Assembly: GCA_018667995.1 (NCBI GenBank) | Contig: JABIQT010000106.1 | Coordinates: 1 to 5,371 of the forward strand | Direction: 5' to 3' | Length of the DNA: 5,371 nucleotides | DNA from: Candidatus Latescibacterota bacterium | GTDB lineage: Bacteria > JAAXHH01 > JABIQT01 | Shown here: positions 1 through 5,371 of the stretch, in pieces | How positions within the stretch are numbered: the stretch's first letter is position 1 | Layout: each line of letters begins with the position of its first letter | Notes under the pieces: generated by a model | Database searches by the model: none | Told to the model about the DNA's origin: nothing | Seen by the model: only the letters and a program-made list of their open reading frames with translations | Position numbers and translations under genes: made by a program

Positions 1-1
1 C

Positions 2-1000
2 CTGATATCCCTTTCTCTTGGAATCGGCATCGCTGCCTACAATACCTCCAGTAACATCCTCTTTATGACGTTGTCACTTTTGCTGTCGTGTCTGTTGCTC
101 AGCGGTGTCCTCGCTTGGATGAATTTGCACGGATCGCGCTGGCGTATGACCCTCGCACAGCATTTTCGTGCGGGGGATACCGCCTATGTGCGCGTTGACC
201 TGCTCAATACGAAATCATTACTACCTACGTACAGTTTGTGCTTTCAGGTTGAGGCCCGCAACGCCGATCAGAGGAAGATGCTCTGTCAGCGAAGCGGTTT
301 GCCACCTGGGGAACACACGAACCTTGCCTGGCAGTTCATGCCAGATCGCCGGGGGCCTGAGACGCTCTCCATTAAGCGCCTTGAATCACAGTTTCCCTTC
401 GGTTTTCTTCGAAAGAGTATCAGCGGCGGGGTAGAGAACCAGGTCATGATCTGGCCAAGACGAGTGGAGTATCAATTCAATCCTCCCTTCGGCAAAACCT
501 GGCGCCACCAGGGAAATACGGTGATGAAGCGGGGTAGCGGGTCTGAGCTCGTCAACTTGCGTAACTACTTTCCTGGTGATCCCATTCGTCTCATCCATTG
601 GAAGGCGAGCGCCCGCCTGCGCCGGACCATGGTCCGTGAAATGAGCGAGGAGTTACAGGACGCTTACTTCATATTTCTGGAGACGCCAGGCCGGACTTGG
701 ACCGATGACTCCCAGTTTGAAACGCTGTGCAGCGTGGTTGCCTCCCTGGGAGAGGATCTGTATCGGAGGGGCCAGTTATGGGGTGTGGCCATAAACGACG
801 CACCGATCATTACGCTAAAGCGTCTACACGACTTACATGCGTTTCTTGATCAGCTTGCACAGGTAGAGACTGTGGAGTCCTATACCCCGGTGGAAGATCT
901 ATCGGGAGCAACCACGATTACGTTTGGCCCTGGGAGCGGTACCGAGGTAAACATCTATGTCGGAAATGTCCCTGCAGGATCAGCATCGCCTGACCTATAA
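2..1000 (+). CDS. DUF58 family membrane-anchored protein, 5' end outside window
   Basis: The frame is open from the first bases of the window, so the gene starts upstream. The ATG at 65 is internal, because the 21 residues before it (LISLSLGIGIAAYNTSSNIL and on) already match the usual DUF58 N-terminus of a short helix, an N-T-x-x-N turn and a second helix. Helices are coded at about 2-40 and 65-120, followed by a soluble region. The DUF58 signature lies at about 557-616: L-R-N-Y-x-P-G-D-P-x-R-x-I-H-W-K-A-S-A-R. The fold of this family region is von Willebrand A-like, but I see no clear MIDAS motif. DUF58 proteins are typically encoded between a MoxR AAA+ ATPase and a transglutaminase-like membrane protein, and the latter follows here with a 44-base overlap. 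Biochemical function is unknown; a role in assembling or chaperoning envelope complexes is inferred from family context. Family call is secure. Confidence 0.9.
   Translation: MISLSLGIGIAAYNTSSNILFMTLSLLLSCLLLSGVLAWMNLHGSRWRMTLAQHFRAGDTAYVRVDLLNTKSLLPTYSLCFQVEARNADQRKMLCQRSGLPPGEHTNLAWQFMPDRRGPETLSIKRLESQFPFGFLRKSISGGVENQVMIWPRRVEYQFNPPFGKTWRHQGNTVMKRGSGSELVNLRNYFPGDPIRLIHWKASARLRRTMVREMSEELQDAYFIFLETPGRTWTDDSQFETLCSVVASLGEDLYRRGQLWGVAINDAPIITLKRLHDLHAFLDQLAQVETVESYTPVEDLSGATTITFGPGSGTEVNIYVGNVPAGSASPDL
944..948 (+). promoter_or_regulatory. Ribosome binding site GAGGT for the TgpA-like gene
   Basis: GAGGT lies eight bases before the ATG at 957, inside the end of the DUF58 gene. It supports 957 as the start rather than the in-frame ATG at 966, which would be 17 bases away. 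The placement implies translational coupling of the two genes. Confidence 0.7.
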
Positions 1001-3221
1001 TGAATTATGTCAGTTCCGGTGGCTGCTAGGCAATCTGCTGGCAGTCATTTCGCTTTGGACTTTGGCATACCTGGACGTGGAAGCGGAATTCCTGATTGCG
1101 TTTACGGCGATTTGTGTGTTGGTCAGCGTCGGTTGGCCAGCACTTCCGGGACGCCTGCCCAAGTTCTTCTGGTCTGTCCTTGTGCCGCTGTTCTTGACCG
1201 TTACTATTATAGCCGATTTCTTCTTCTCCCAGCCGGACATTGTACCTCCACTGGTACGTATGCTGCTCTTGCTTGTCCTTGTTCGGTGTCTGCAAATGCG
1301 ACGTCGGCGAGAAGATCTCCAGCTGATATTGCTCTGTCTCTTCATGGTCATGCTCGCAGGGGTGTTGACTCTTTCTGTCACCTTTGGGCTGCAGATAATG
1401 GTCTTTACCCCCATAGCCATGGGGATGCTATTTCTGGTGACGCTTACGGAACCTACAGACCGTGGGGATGACATACCGGAAGTAAGCTATGCCTGGGAGA
1501 CGTTTCGATGGGGAGTCTTCCTTGATCGGATCTGGAAGGCACAGGATTTTCGGCTTCTCGGGATTACCGCCACGTTGTTCGTAGGTGTGATGTCCGTATC
1601 AATGTTGATTTTCGTGGCCATTCCACGCTTCCAGATTAACCAGGCCATTCCGTTTCTCAATCTCAGCAGCACAAGGAGTATTTCTGGTTTCAGTGATCGT
1701 ATCGAGTTCGGCGAGGTGGTGGAGATACTGGAAGACGACAGCGTCGCACTCAGAGTTGATGTGGAACAGCAGGATGATACACTTCTGAATCCCTACTGGC
1801 GGATGGTTGCACTGGACGAGTATTCCAACGGGATATTTCAGCTCTCCTGGTCCGCACGTGCCAAGCAGTCCCAGATGTTTACGCAGTCGTTTTTGTTACC
1901 CATGCTCAAGGGAGTCGAAGCAGGTGATATACAGAGATGGACATTCTACCTTGAAGGGGGTATCAGCAAATACCTGCCCTCTGTAGGAAGATTGCGGACC
2001 ATGCGTTTTGAGAATCGGCAGCGCTTTAATCTGAATCCTTCCCTGAGAGTTGTCAGCACCCGGCGTATCAGCAGCAAGGTTCTATTGTATCAGATGTTCG
2101 GCGCTGTAATGGAAACAAGCATAGCTGCTGTGGAAGAAGACCGGAGGCTCGTTGGTTCGAAACCCATAATAGCACCGGTAGACTCTGATGCAGAAAGGCC
2201 CTCTGTAAACTATCCGTTCACGACGCTTGTGGTGCCTGGTGGATCCGATAATCTTGAAGTGTTGGACCGGATTCTATTGGAAATAGTGAAGGGGCGCGTT
2301 CTTACGCCACAGGCATTCAGCGCGGCCGCCATCGAATACCTCCAACTGCACCATAGTTATTCCCTGAGCGTAAACATCCCATCTGGTTCTAACGATATCA
2401 TGGTTAGATGGTTGGATTCCGATCAACCAGGTCATTGTGAGCTCTTTGCCGGCGCATTCGCACTTCTGGCGCGACGAGCCGGTTATCCTACGCGTATCGT
2501 TACCGGGTTCAAGGGTGGCACATGGAATGCCTACGAACAGTATTATATGGTACGGAATAAGAATGCCCATGCCTGGTGCGAGGTCTATGATGGTGACCGG
2601 GCATGGATCCGCGCTGACGCCACCCCTGGTAACGGAGCCGCAACCAGCATGGCAAGTACTACGGGTGGGGGCTCATTTCTGGATATTGATAATACCCTCG
2701 GTGCGTACTTCGACAGCCTCAAGATTCTCTGGTATAGGAGGGTCGTGAAATTCGATAGAGATCAACAACGAGAGTTGGCAGGAGGCATCAGGTCCGCAGG
2801 CGCAGGTTTCGTCTCTACGGTCAGGTCCCGGCTCCGTTCAGGGCTGGATTCGCTGAAGGAGTTGGCATCCAACATTTGGAGTGGCGGGCCGTGGGTATTG
2901 CTGCTGAGACTTGGGATCTTGGTAGGATTCGTCTACGGTGCATTTCGCTGGGGGCCAATTCTTCTGTTTAGAATCGCTGAGATACGCTCGGCCAGAACGG
3001 GGCGAATCGACCCCGTCAGGAAGAAGGCCGGGGCATGGGTTCGACGCATTGAGCGATTAAAACCACTCGATCAGTCTGCCCTCCAGGGCGACGTGGCCCA
3101 ATGGGAGCAAATCCATGTAGATTTGCAGTGCCTGCGGTACGGGGCACGGTCCAGTTGGCGCAATTATCGGGATGTTTTTGAAGAGGCCCGTGCCTACAGA
3201 CGTACCAGAAGGCGTCTGTAA
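957..3221 (+). CDS. TgpA-type membrane transglutaminase-like protein (DUF3488 plus transglutaminase core)
   Basis: This 754-residue protein has the TgpA layout. Residues 1-163 carry about six hydrophobic helices (roughly 22-40, 44-62, 71-91, 95-112, 122-140, 144-163), matching the DUF3488 region. A seventh helix at about 198-222 leads into a large, probably periplasmic domain. The transglutaminase core contains a complete triad: Cys494 in G-H-C-E-L-F-A, His538 in N-A-H-A-W-C-E-V and Asp554 in W-I-R-A-D-A-T-P, with the spacing normal for the family. A last helix at about 646-671 is followed by a basic tail ending Y-R-R-T-R-R-R-L, in which I cannot see a standard DUF4129 domain. Pseudomonas aeruginosa TgpA (PA2873) is an essential relative. 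Its natural substrate is unresolved; amide or peptide-bond chemistry in the envelope is inferred from the triad. The start at 957 is supported by GAGGT eight bases upstream and lies within the DUF58 gene. Confidence 0.93.
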   Translation: MSEMSLQDQHRLTYNELCQFRWLLGNLLAVISLWTLAYLDVEAEFLIAFTAICVLVSVGWPALPGRLPKFFWSVLVPLFLTVTIIADFFFSQPDIVPPLVRMLLLLVLVRCLQMRRRREDLQLILLCLFMVMLAGVLTLSVTFGLQIMVFTPIAMGMLFLVTLTEPTDRGDDIPEVSYAWETFRWGVFLDRIWKAQDFRLLGITATLFVGVMSVSMLIFVAIPRFQINQAIPFLNLSSTRSISGFSDRIEFGEVVEILEDDSVALRVDVEQQDDTLLNPYWRMVALDEYSNGIFQLSWSARAKQSQMFTQSFLLPMLKGVEAGDIQRWTFYLEGGISKYLPSVGRLRTMRFENRQRFNLNPSLRVVSTRRISSKVLLYQMFGAVMETSIAAVEEDRRLVGSKPIIAPVDSDAERPSVNYPFTTLVVPGGSDNLEVLDRILLEIVKGRVLTPQAFSAAAIEYLQLHHSYSLSVNIPSGSNDIMVRWLDSDQPGHCELFAGAFALLARRAGYPTRIVTGFKGGTWNAYEQYYMVRNKNAHAWCEVYDGDRAWIRADATPGNGAATSMASTTGGGSFLDIDNTLGAYFDSLKILWYRRVVKFDRDQQRELAGGIRSAGAGFVSTVRSRLRSGLDSLKELASNIWSGGPWVLLLRLGILVGFVYGAFRWGPILLFRIAEIRSARTGRIDPVRKKAGAWVRRIERLKPLDQSALQGDVAQWEQIHVDLQCLRYGARSSWRNYRDVFEEARAYRRTRRRL
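3195..3220. terminator. Perfect 8-bp stem-loop at the end of the TgpA-like gene, possible bidirectional transcription end
   Basis: TACAGACG (3195-3202) and CGTCTGTA (3213-3220) are perfect inverted repeats around a 10-base loop. The right arm runs into the TAA stop codon of the TgpA-like gene. In the plus-strand RNA a further U-G pair can form. The element sits exactly where the two convergent operons meet. No T-tract follows on either strand, so it is not a canonical intrinsic terminator. It may protect a 3' end, or it may be coincidence within coding sequence. Confidence 0.35.
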
Positions 3222-3224
3222 AGA

Positions 3225-3653
3225 CTAACGAGTATTGACCATCCAGGCGGAGAATTCAGCAAGAAAACGACGAAAATCGGCCAGATGATTTTGCGGGAAT
3301 CTGTATTTCTCATTAGAGTCAGTCAGAACCCGATCAAAGCAATCGAGCCAGACCTTCCTCGCCTGCTCATCAATGGCAAACGGTAAATGCCTGGCACGCA
3401 TCATTGGGTTGCCGAACTGCTGCTGATACAGAGGTGGACCGCCCAGCAATCCCACGAAGAATGCAGCAGACCGCTTTGACGCGGTTTCCATATCTTCAGG
3501 AAACATATGGCGGATGGTAGAATCCTCCAACTCCGCGTAGAAATCCCTCATCATGCTAAAGATTCCCTCCTCCCCCATGGCAGCATAGATCTCCTTGTTT
3601 GGCCCTTCACTTCTTGGAGGTCCAGATGCCGGGACGAAGGGTTGCTTGCTCAA
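3225..3653 (-). CDS. Group II truncated haemoglobin
   Basis: This 142-residue haem protein matches the 2-over-2 truncated globin family, group II. Visible landmarks are Phe38-Tyr39 (helix B, Tyr at about B10), Phe51 at about CD1 in M-F-P-E-D, the Gly-Gly-Pro-Pro turn at 71-74, proximal His89 (F8) in R-A-R-H-L-P-F, and Trp102 13 residues later, at the G8 position that is diagnostic of group II. A Pro-rich extension of about 20 residues precedes the globin fold. Such proteins bind oxygen and handle nitric oxide or peroxide in the cytoplasm; the exact role here is not visible. The start is TTG: no ATG lies between the upstream in-frame stop (3708-3710) and the start of the fold, and GGAG sits seven bases before the TTG. 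It is the second gene of an operon with the acetyltransferase and ends three bases from the convergent TgpA-like stop. Confidence 0.9.
   Translation of the reverse strand: MSKQPFVPASGPPRSEGPNKEIYAAMGEEGIFSMMRDFYAELEDSTIRHMFPEDMETASKRSAAFFVGLLGGPPLYQQQFGNPMMRARHLPFAIDEQARKVWLDCFDRVLTDSNEKYRFPQNHLADFRRFLAEFSAWMVNTR
3512..3525. repeat. 14-bp direct repeat, copy 1 (inside globin gene)
   Basis: GGATGGTAGAATCC occurs here within the globin coding sequence, where the minus strand encodes D-S-T-I, and again at 3671-3684 in the leader between the acetyltransferase and globin genes. The copies are 159 bases apart, a multiple of three. Confidence 0.6.
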
Positions 3654-3660
3654 TATTATG

Positions 3661-3665
3661 CTCCG
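3661..3665 (-). promoter_or_regulatory. Ribosome binding site for the globin TTG start
   Basis: On the minus strand these bases read CGGAG and lie seven bases before the TTG at 3653-3651. This site decides the start, since no ATG is available upstream of the globin fold. Confidence 0.6.
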
Positions 3666-3670
3666 AGAAT

Positions 3671-3684
3671 GGATGGTAGAATCC
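3671..3684. repeat. 14-bp direct repeat, copy 2 (globin leader)
   Basis: This is the second exact copy of GGATGGTAGAATCC, in the 43-base gap before the globin gene. Read on the minus strand in the globin frame it would also encode D-S-T-I. The flanks do not match the first copy. Confidence 0.6.
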
Positions 3685-3696
3685 GTGAAGGTAGAC

Positions 3697-4944
3697 TTAA
3701 AAGTGGTCTATCCATGTGACGTGTGGGAAGCGCTTAGGAAACAGAACCGTCAGAACCGAGAGTATGTCCGGAGGGATCGGACGTCCCCAGACTTCCCATA
3801 TATGAGATGGATAATAGAGGCCAAGAATCAATCCGACCAACGCCGACTGGGGGATAGCCAGGTCAGGTTGTGGAGACTGGTCATCGGGGATGAGATGTGT
3901 CGAAACACTACCCGCATCCATGGCCAACCGTATGGTGCCGATATCCGTGTCAATAATCATCGAGCGGATCATATCTCGGTATTGTGAGGAGCGCAATCGA
4001 TCAGTCAGCACTTTCTCAAGCTTTTTCATGGTGCTCTGTAGATTCAGTATTCTGGCCATTCCGCCTCGTTTTTTCGGAACGACGACTTGCTGAGTGGCCT
4101 CAAACTCCAAAGCACTGAACCGAGCAAAAGGGAGATCCGGTGGGACCTCCAAGCATAGCTTGGTTAAGCCACTATTCAAGGTATACCGGGCCAAGTATCT
4201 GATCATGGCGTCGTGTACCTGTGGCGAGGGGTAGGAGCCGATTTCGTGCATGATTACACGATCAGATTCTCTTCGGATCAAGGCATACGCCACGACACGA
4301 TTACCATCGCAGACTGCTATACCGTTGAATTCCGGATGGGTTGTCAGCCACTTCCAGTGAGCAGTACTACGTTTGACACTGCCTGTAACCTCAGAGTGGA
4401 CTGCCGCATAAAGACCAGATATGGATGTGATATCTCCAGGTTTGAGTTTCCGGACTTGCATCGATGACTTGATGGCGCTGAGTGTTTTTAGTCGCGCGAG
4501 CCCCATCAGGGTAGTTGTAAACTCGGGTAGAACGGTCATGTAGCCGAAGCGGGTATAATAGTCTTCTGGGATGGAGAATAGTATGGAGATGTCGAAGTCG
4601 TTGGTTTTCATGAAGGCCTCAGCGTCTCGCATCAGGGCGCTGGCCATGCCCTGTTTTCGGTACTTTGGATCGGTCCCGACACCACCAATGCCACCCATCC
4701 TCAATTCGGAAGACTCAATTCGTACGGTCCGGTCGATCACATACAATTGCGAGGCGAGTATACCGTCGGCCGCCCGGACAATTCGGATATTCTCAGACCG
4801 AAAAGTGGGATCTCGGCGCATCCTGGCACACCAGGCACGCTCACCATTGTACCCCGTGAATACGGAGGCACTCAGGTGGTCAGATGCATGGTAGTCCACG
4901 TCTCCATCGTCCGATAGTGCACCGATTTGGAATGGGTAAGTCAT
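3697..4944 (-). CDS. Eis-like GNAT family N-acetyltransferase (tandem GNAT plus SCP2-like C-terminus)
   Basis: This 415-residue protein resembles the Eis/COG4552 group in length (Eis is about 400) and layout. An N-terminal GNAT domain (about 1-150) carries the acetyl-CoA motif V-G-T-D-P-x-Y-R-x-x-G-M-A at 89-101 and the E-D-Y-Y-T-R-F-G-Y segment near 127-135, equivalent to the region holding the catalytic Tyr of Eis. A second, degenerate GNAT half spans about 163-290, and an SCP2-like region about 298-415 ends F-P-x-x-F-P-H-V-T-W-I-D-H-F. In Mycobacterium tuberculosis Eis the C-terminal Phe carboxylate takes part in catalysis, and a terminal Phe is present here. Substrate is unknown; aminoglycoside acetylation must not be assumed. 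I chose the ATG at 4944. The frame also extends to a TTG at 5016, but that lies upstream of the predicted transcription start, has no ribosome binding site, and adds residues unlike the family. The leader before 4944 is A-rich without Shine-Dalgarno. It is the first gene of an operon with the globin. Confidence 0.87.
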   Translation of the reverse strand: MTYPFQIGALSDDGDVDYHASDHLSASVFTGYNGERAWCARMRRDPTFRSENIRIVRAADGILASQLYVIDRTVRIESSELRMGGIGGVGTDPKYRKQGMASALMRDAEAFMKTNDFDISILFSIPEDYYTRFGYMTVLPEFTTTLMGLARLKTLSAIKSSMQVRKLKPGDITSISGLYAAVHSEVTGSVKRSTAHWKWLTTHPEFNGIAVCDGNRVVAYALIRRESDRVIMHEIGSYPSPQVHDAMIRYLARYTLNSGLTKLCLEVPPDLPFARFSALEFEATQQVVVPKKRGGMARILNLQSTMKKLEKVLTDRLRSSQYRDMIRSMIIDTDIGTIRLAMDAGSVSTHLIPDDQSPQPDLAIPQSALVGLILGLYYPSHIWEVWGRPIPPDILSVLTVLFPKRFPHVTWIDHF

Positions 4945-5006
4945 TTTAATTGTTTGTTTTGTGGTGTTTGGAATGCGTTTCGGATCCAGTCCTCTGTACG
5001 ACGGCC

Positions 5007-5035
5007 AGACTACCAATGCCGGCGAAGAGTGTCAA
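5007..5035 (-). promoter_or_regulatory. Probable sigma70-type promoter for the acetyltransferase-globin operon
   Basis: Read on the minus strand, a perfect -35 box TTGACA (5035-5030) is followed by a 17-base spacer and TAGTCT (5012-5007). The -10 box matches consensus at only three positions, but these are the key T1, A2 and T6. Transcription would start near 5000, giving a leader of about 55 bases before the ATG at 4944. This favours that start over the TTG at 5016. Confidence 0.5.
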
Positions 5036-5040
5036 GGATA

Positions 5041-5050
5041 TTCAATTGAA
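5041..5050. promoter_or_regulatory. Perfect palindrome TTCAATTGAA between divergent -35 boxes, possible operator
   Basis: The ten bases are identical on both strands and sit five bases from the leftward -35 box and one base from the rightward -35 box. A dimeric regulator bound here could control both directions. A 10-bp palindrome is expected by chance a few times in a window this size, so position is the main argument. Confidence 0.4.
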
Positions 5051-5051
5051 C

Positions 5052-5080
5052 TTGCCCGCAGGAACCGACCTGCATATACT
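5052..5080 (+). promoter_or_regulatory. Probable sigma70-type promoter for the rightward gene
   Basis: TTGCCC (5052-5057, four of six consensus bases) is followed by a 17-base spacer and TATACT (5075-5080, five of six). Transcription would start near 5087, about 50 bases before the ATG at 5139. The distance mirrors that of the opposite promoter. Confidence 0.5.
5058..5073. promoter_or_regulatory. Dyad GCAGG-N6-CCTGC inside the rightward promoter spacer
   Basis: Five-base perfect inverted arms with a six-base centre fill almost the whole spacer between the -35 and -10 boxes of the rightward promoter. A protein bound here would block or remodel that promoter. The arms are short, so chance is possible. 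Confidence 0.3.
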
Positions 5081-5138
5081 ATCAGCCGCTACTCATTCCA
5101 TAGCAGACTATTACCCTTTTTTGGCGGAAAAACTTACT

Positions 5139-5371
5139 ATGCCAGTTGATTTTACCGGTGTCCGACTATCCGGCGGAGCTACCGCTTTTCAGATTGCCCA
5201 GCAAGACGCAGATGGATTGGGTGAATTATCGTTCAATGGAAGCTGGCATCATGATGCTGATGCCGGCACGGTACAGCTGCGACTTGTCCGTGAGGACGAT
5301 GGATCCGTTGTCTCTGGTGATACGGACTGGCAAACTGCCGAGGATCAAGGCCCGGTCACCTGGGCGCATAC
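5139..5371 (+). CDS. Unidentified protein, N-terminal part only (runs off window)
   Basis: The frame is open from the ATG at 5139 to the end of the window, giving about 77 residues beginning MPVDFTGVRLSGG. The sequence is regular and acidic, alternating hydrophobic strands with Gly and Asp turns (F-Q-I-A-Q-Q-D-A-D-G, then V-Q-L-R-L-V-R-E-D-D-G-S-V-V and D-T-D-W). This suggests a beta-sandwich domain; it loosely recalls the N-terminal domain of some SGNH or sialate O-acetylesterase-type hydrolases, but I cannot identify it. No signal peptide is visible at this start. The frame also stays open upstream to an ATG at 5016 and a stop at 4947-4949. I prefer 5139 because a promoter is placed at 5052-5080 and a weak GGCGGA lies ten bases before the ATG. 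Starting at 5016 would put the opposite promoter's -35 box and both dyads inside coding sequence. Confidence 0.6.
   Translation, partial: MPVDFTGVRLSGGATAFQIAQQDADGLGELSFNGSWHHDADAGTVQLRLVREDDGSVVSGDTDWQTAEDQGPVTWAH

Noticed and set aside
65-127. ATG at 65 as the true start of the DUF58 gene.
   Set aside because: The frame stays open to the left edge and the residues before it fit the conserved N-terminal helix and N-T-x-x-N turn of the family.
1007-1474. Two 154-codon open frames, one on each strand, inside the TgpA-like gene.
   Set aside because: They lie wholly within a well-supported gene, their translations have no recognisable pattern, and they are explained as shadows of its codon use.
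2274-2748. Overlapping open frames on both strands across the transglutaminase core.
   Set aside because: The catalytic triad is coded in the main frame here; the alternatives show no motifs or ribosome sites.
3654-3696. Small hairpin GGAT-N6-ATCC between the acetyltransferase and globin genes as an internal terminator.
   Set aside because: The stem is only four base pairs and no T-tract follows.
3595-3987. 130-codon plus-strand open frame antisense to the globin and acetyltransferase genes.
   Set aside because: The translation is low in hydrophobic structure, has no ribosome site, and spans the junction of two solid minus-strand genes.
3697-4944. Aminoglycoside resistance gene.
   Set aside because: Resemblance to Eis is at family level only; substrate cannot be read from the sequence and most family members have unknown substrates.
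4945-5016. TTG at 5016 as start of the acetyltransferase, adding 24 residues.
   Set aside because: It lies upstream of the predicted transcription start, has no ribosome site, and the added residues are not family-like.
4961-5149. Short plus-strand open frame in the divergent region.
   Set aside because: It is in a different frame from the longer open frame leaving the window and covers the likely promoter region.

Overview
This window looks like chromosomal DNA from a Gram-negative-type bacterium of moderate GC content. It holds four recognisable protein genes, or parts of them, plus the start of a fifth. I see no mobile element, CRISPR array, tRNA or rRNA gene. The lineage cannot be fixed from the sequence. 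The large periplasmic domain of the TgpA-like protein suggests a Gram-negative cell plan. The flavour of the globin and of the last partial gene is loosely reminiscent of the Planctomycetes-Verrucomicrobia group, but that is only an impression.

Left block, plus strand (2-3221): a DUF58 protein whose 5' end lies outside the window overlaps by 44 bases a 754-residue TgpA-type membrane transglutaminase-like protein with an intact Cys-His-Asp triad. This is the widespread pair usually preceded by a MoxR-family AAA+ ATPase, which would lie just to the left. The two are translationally coupled and probably act together at the membrane and periplasm. An 8-bp perfect inverted repeat covers the end of the second gene.

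Middle block, minus strand (5035 down to 3225): a probable promoter drives a two-gene operon. It encodes a 415-residue Eis-like GNAT acetyltransferase and then, 43 bases downstream, a 142-residue group II truncated haemoglobin with a TTG start. The globin converges on the TgpA-like gene with only three bases between the stop codons.

Right block (about 4945-5371): this is a divergent control region. Two back-to-back sigma70-like promoters sit on either side of a perfect 10-bp palindrome, TTCAATTGAA. The rightward promoter has a second dyad in its spacer and leads into an open frame from 5139 that leaves the window. That product is not identified with confidence.

I did not find a clearly new biological system. 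The most interesting points are the acetyltransferase-globin operon, the compact divergent promoter and operator arrangement, and the non-standard cytoplasmic tail of the TgpA-like protein.
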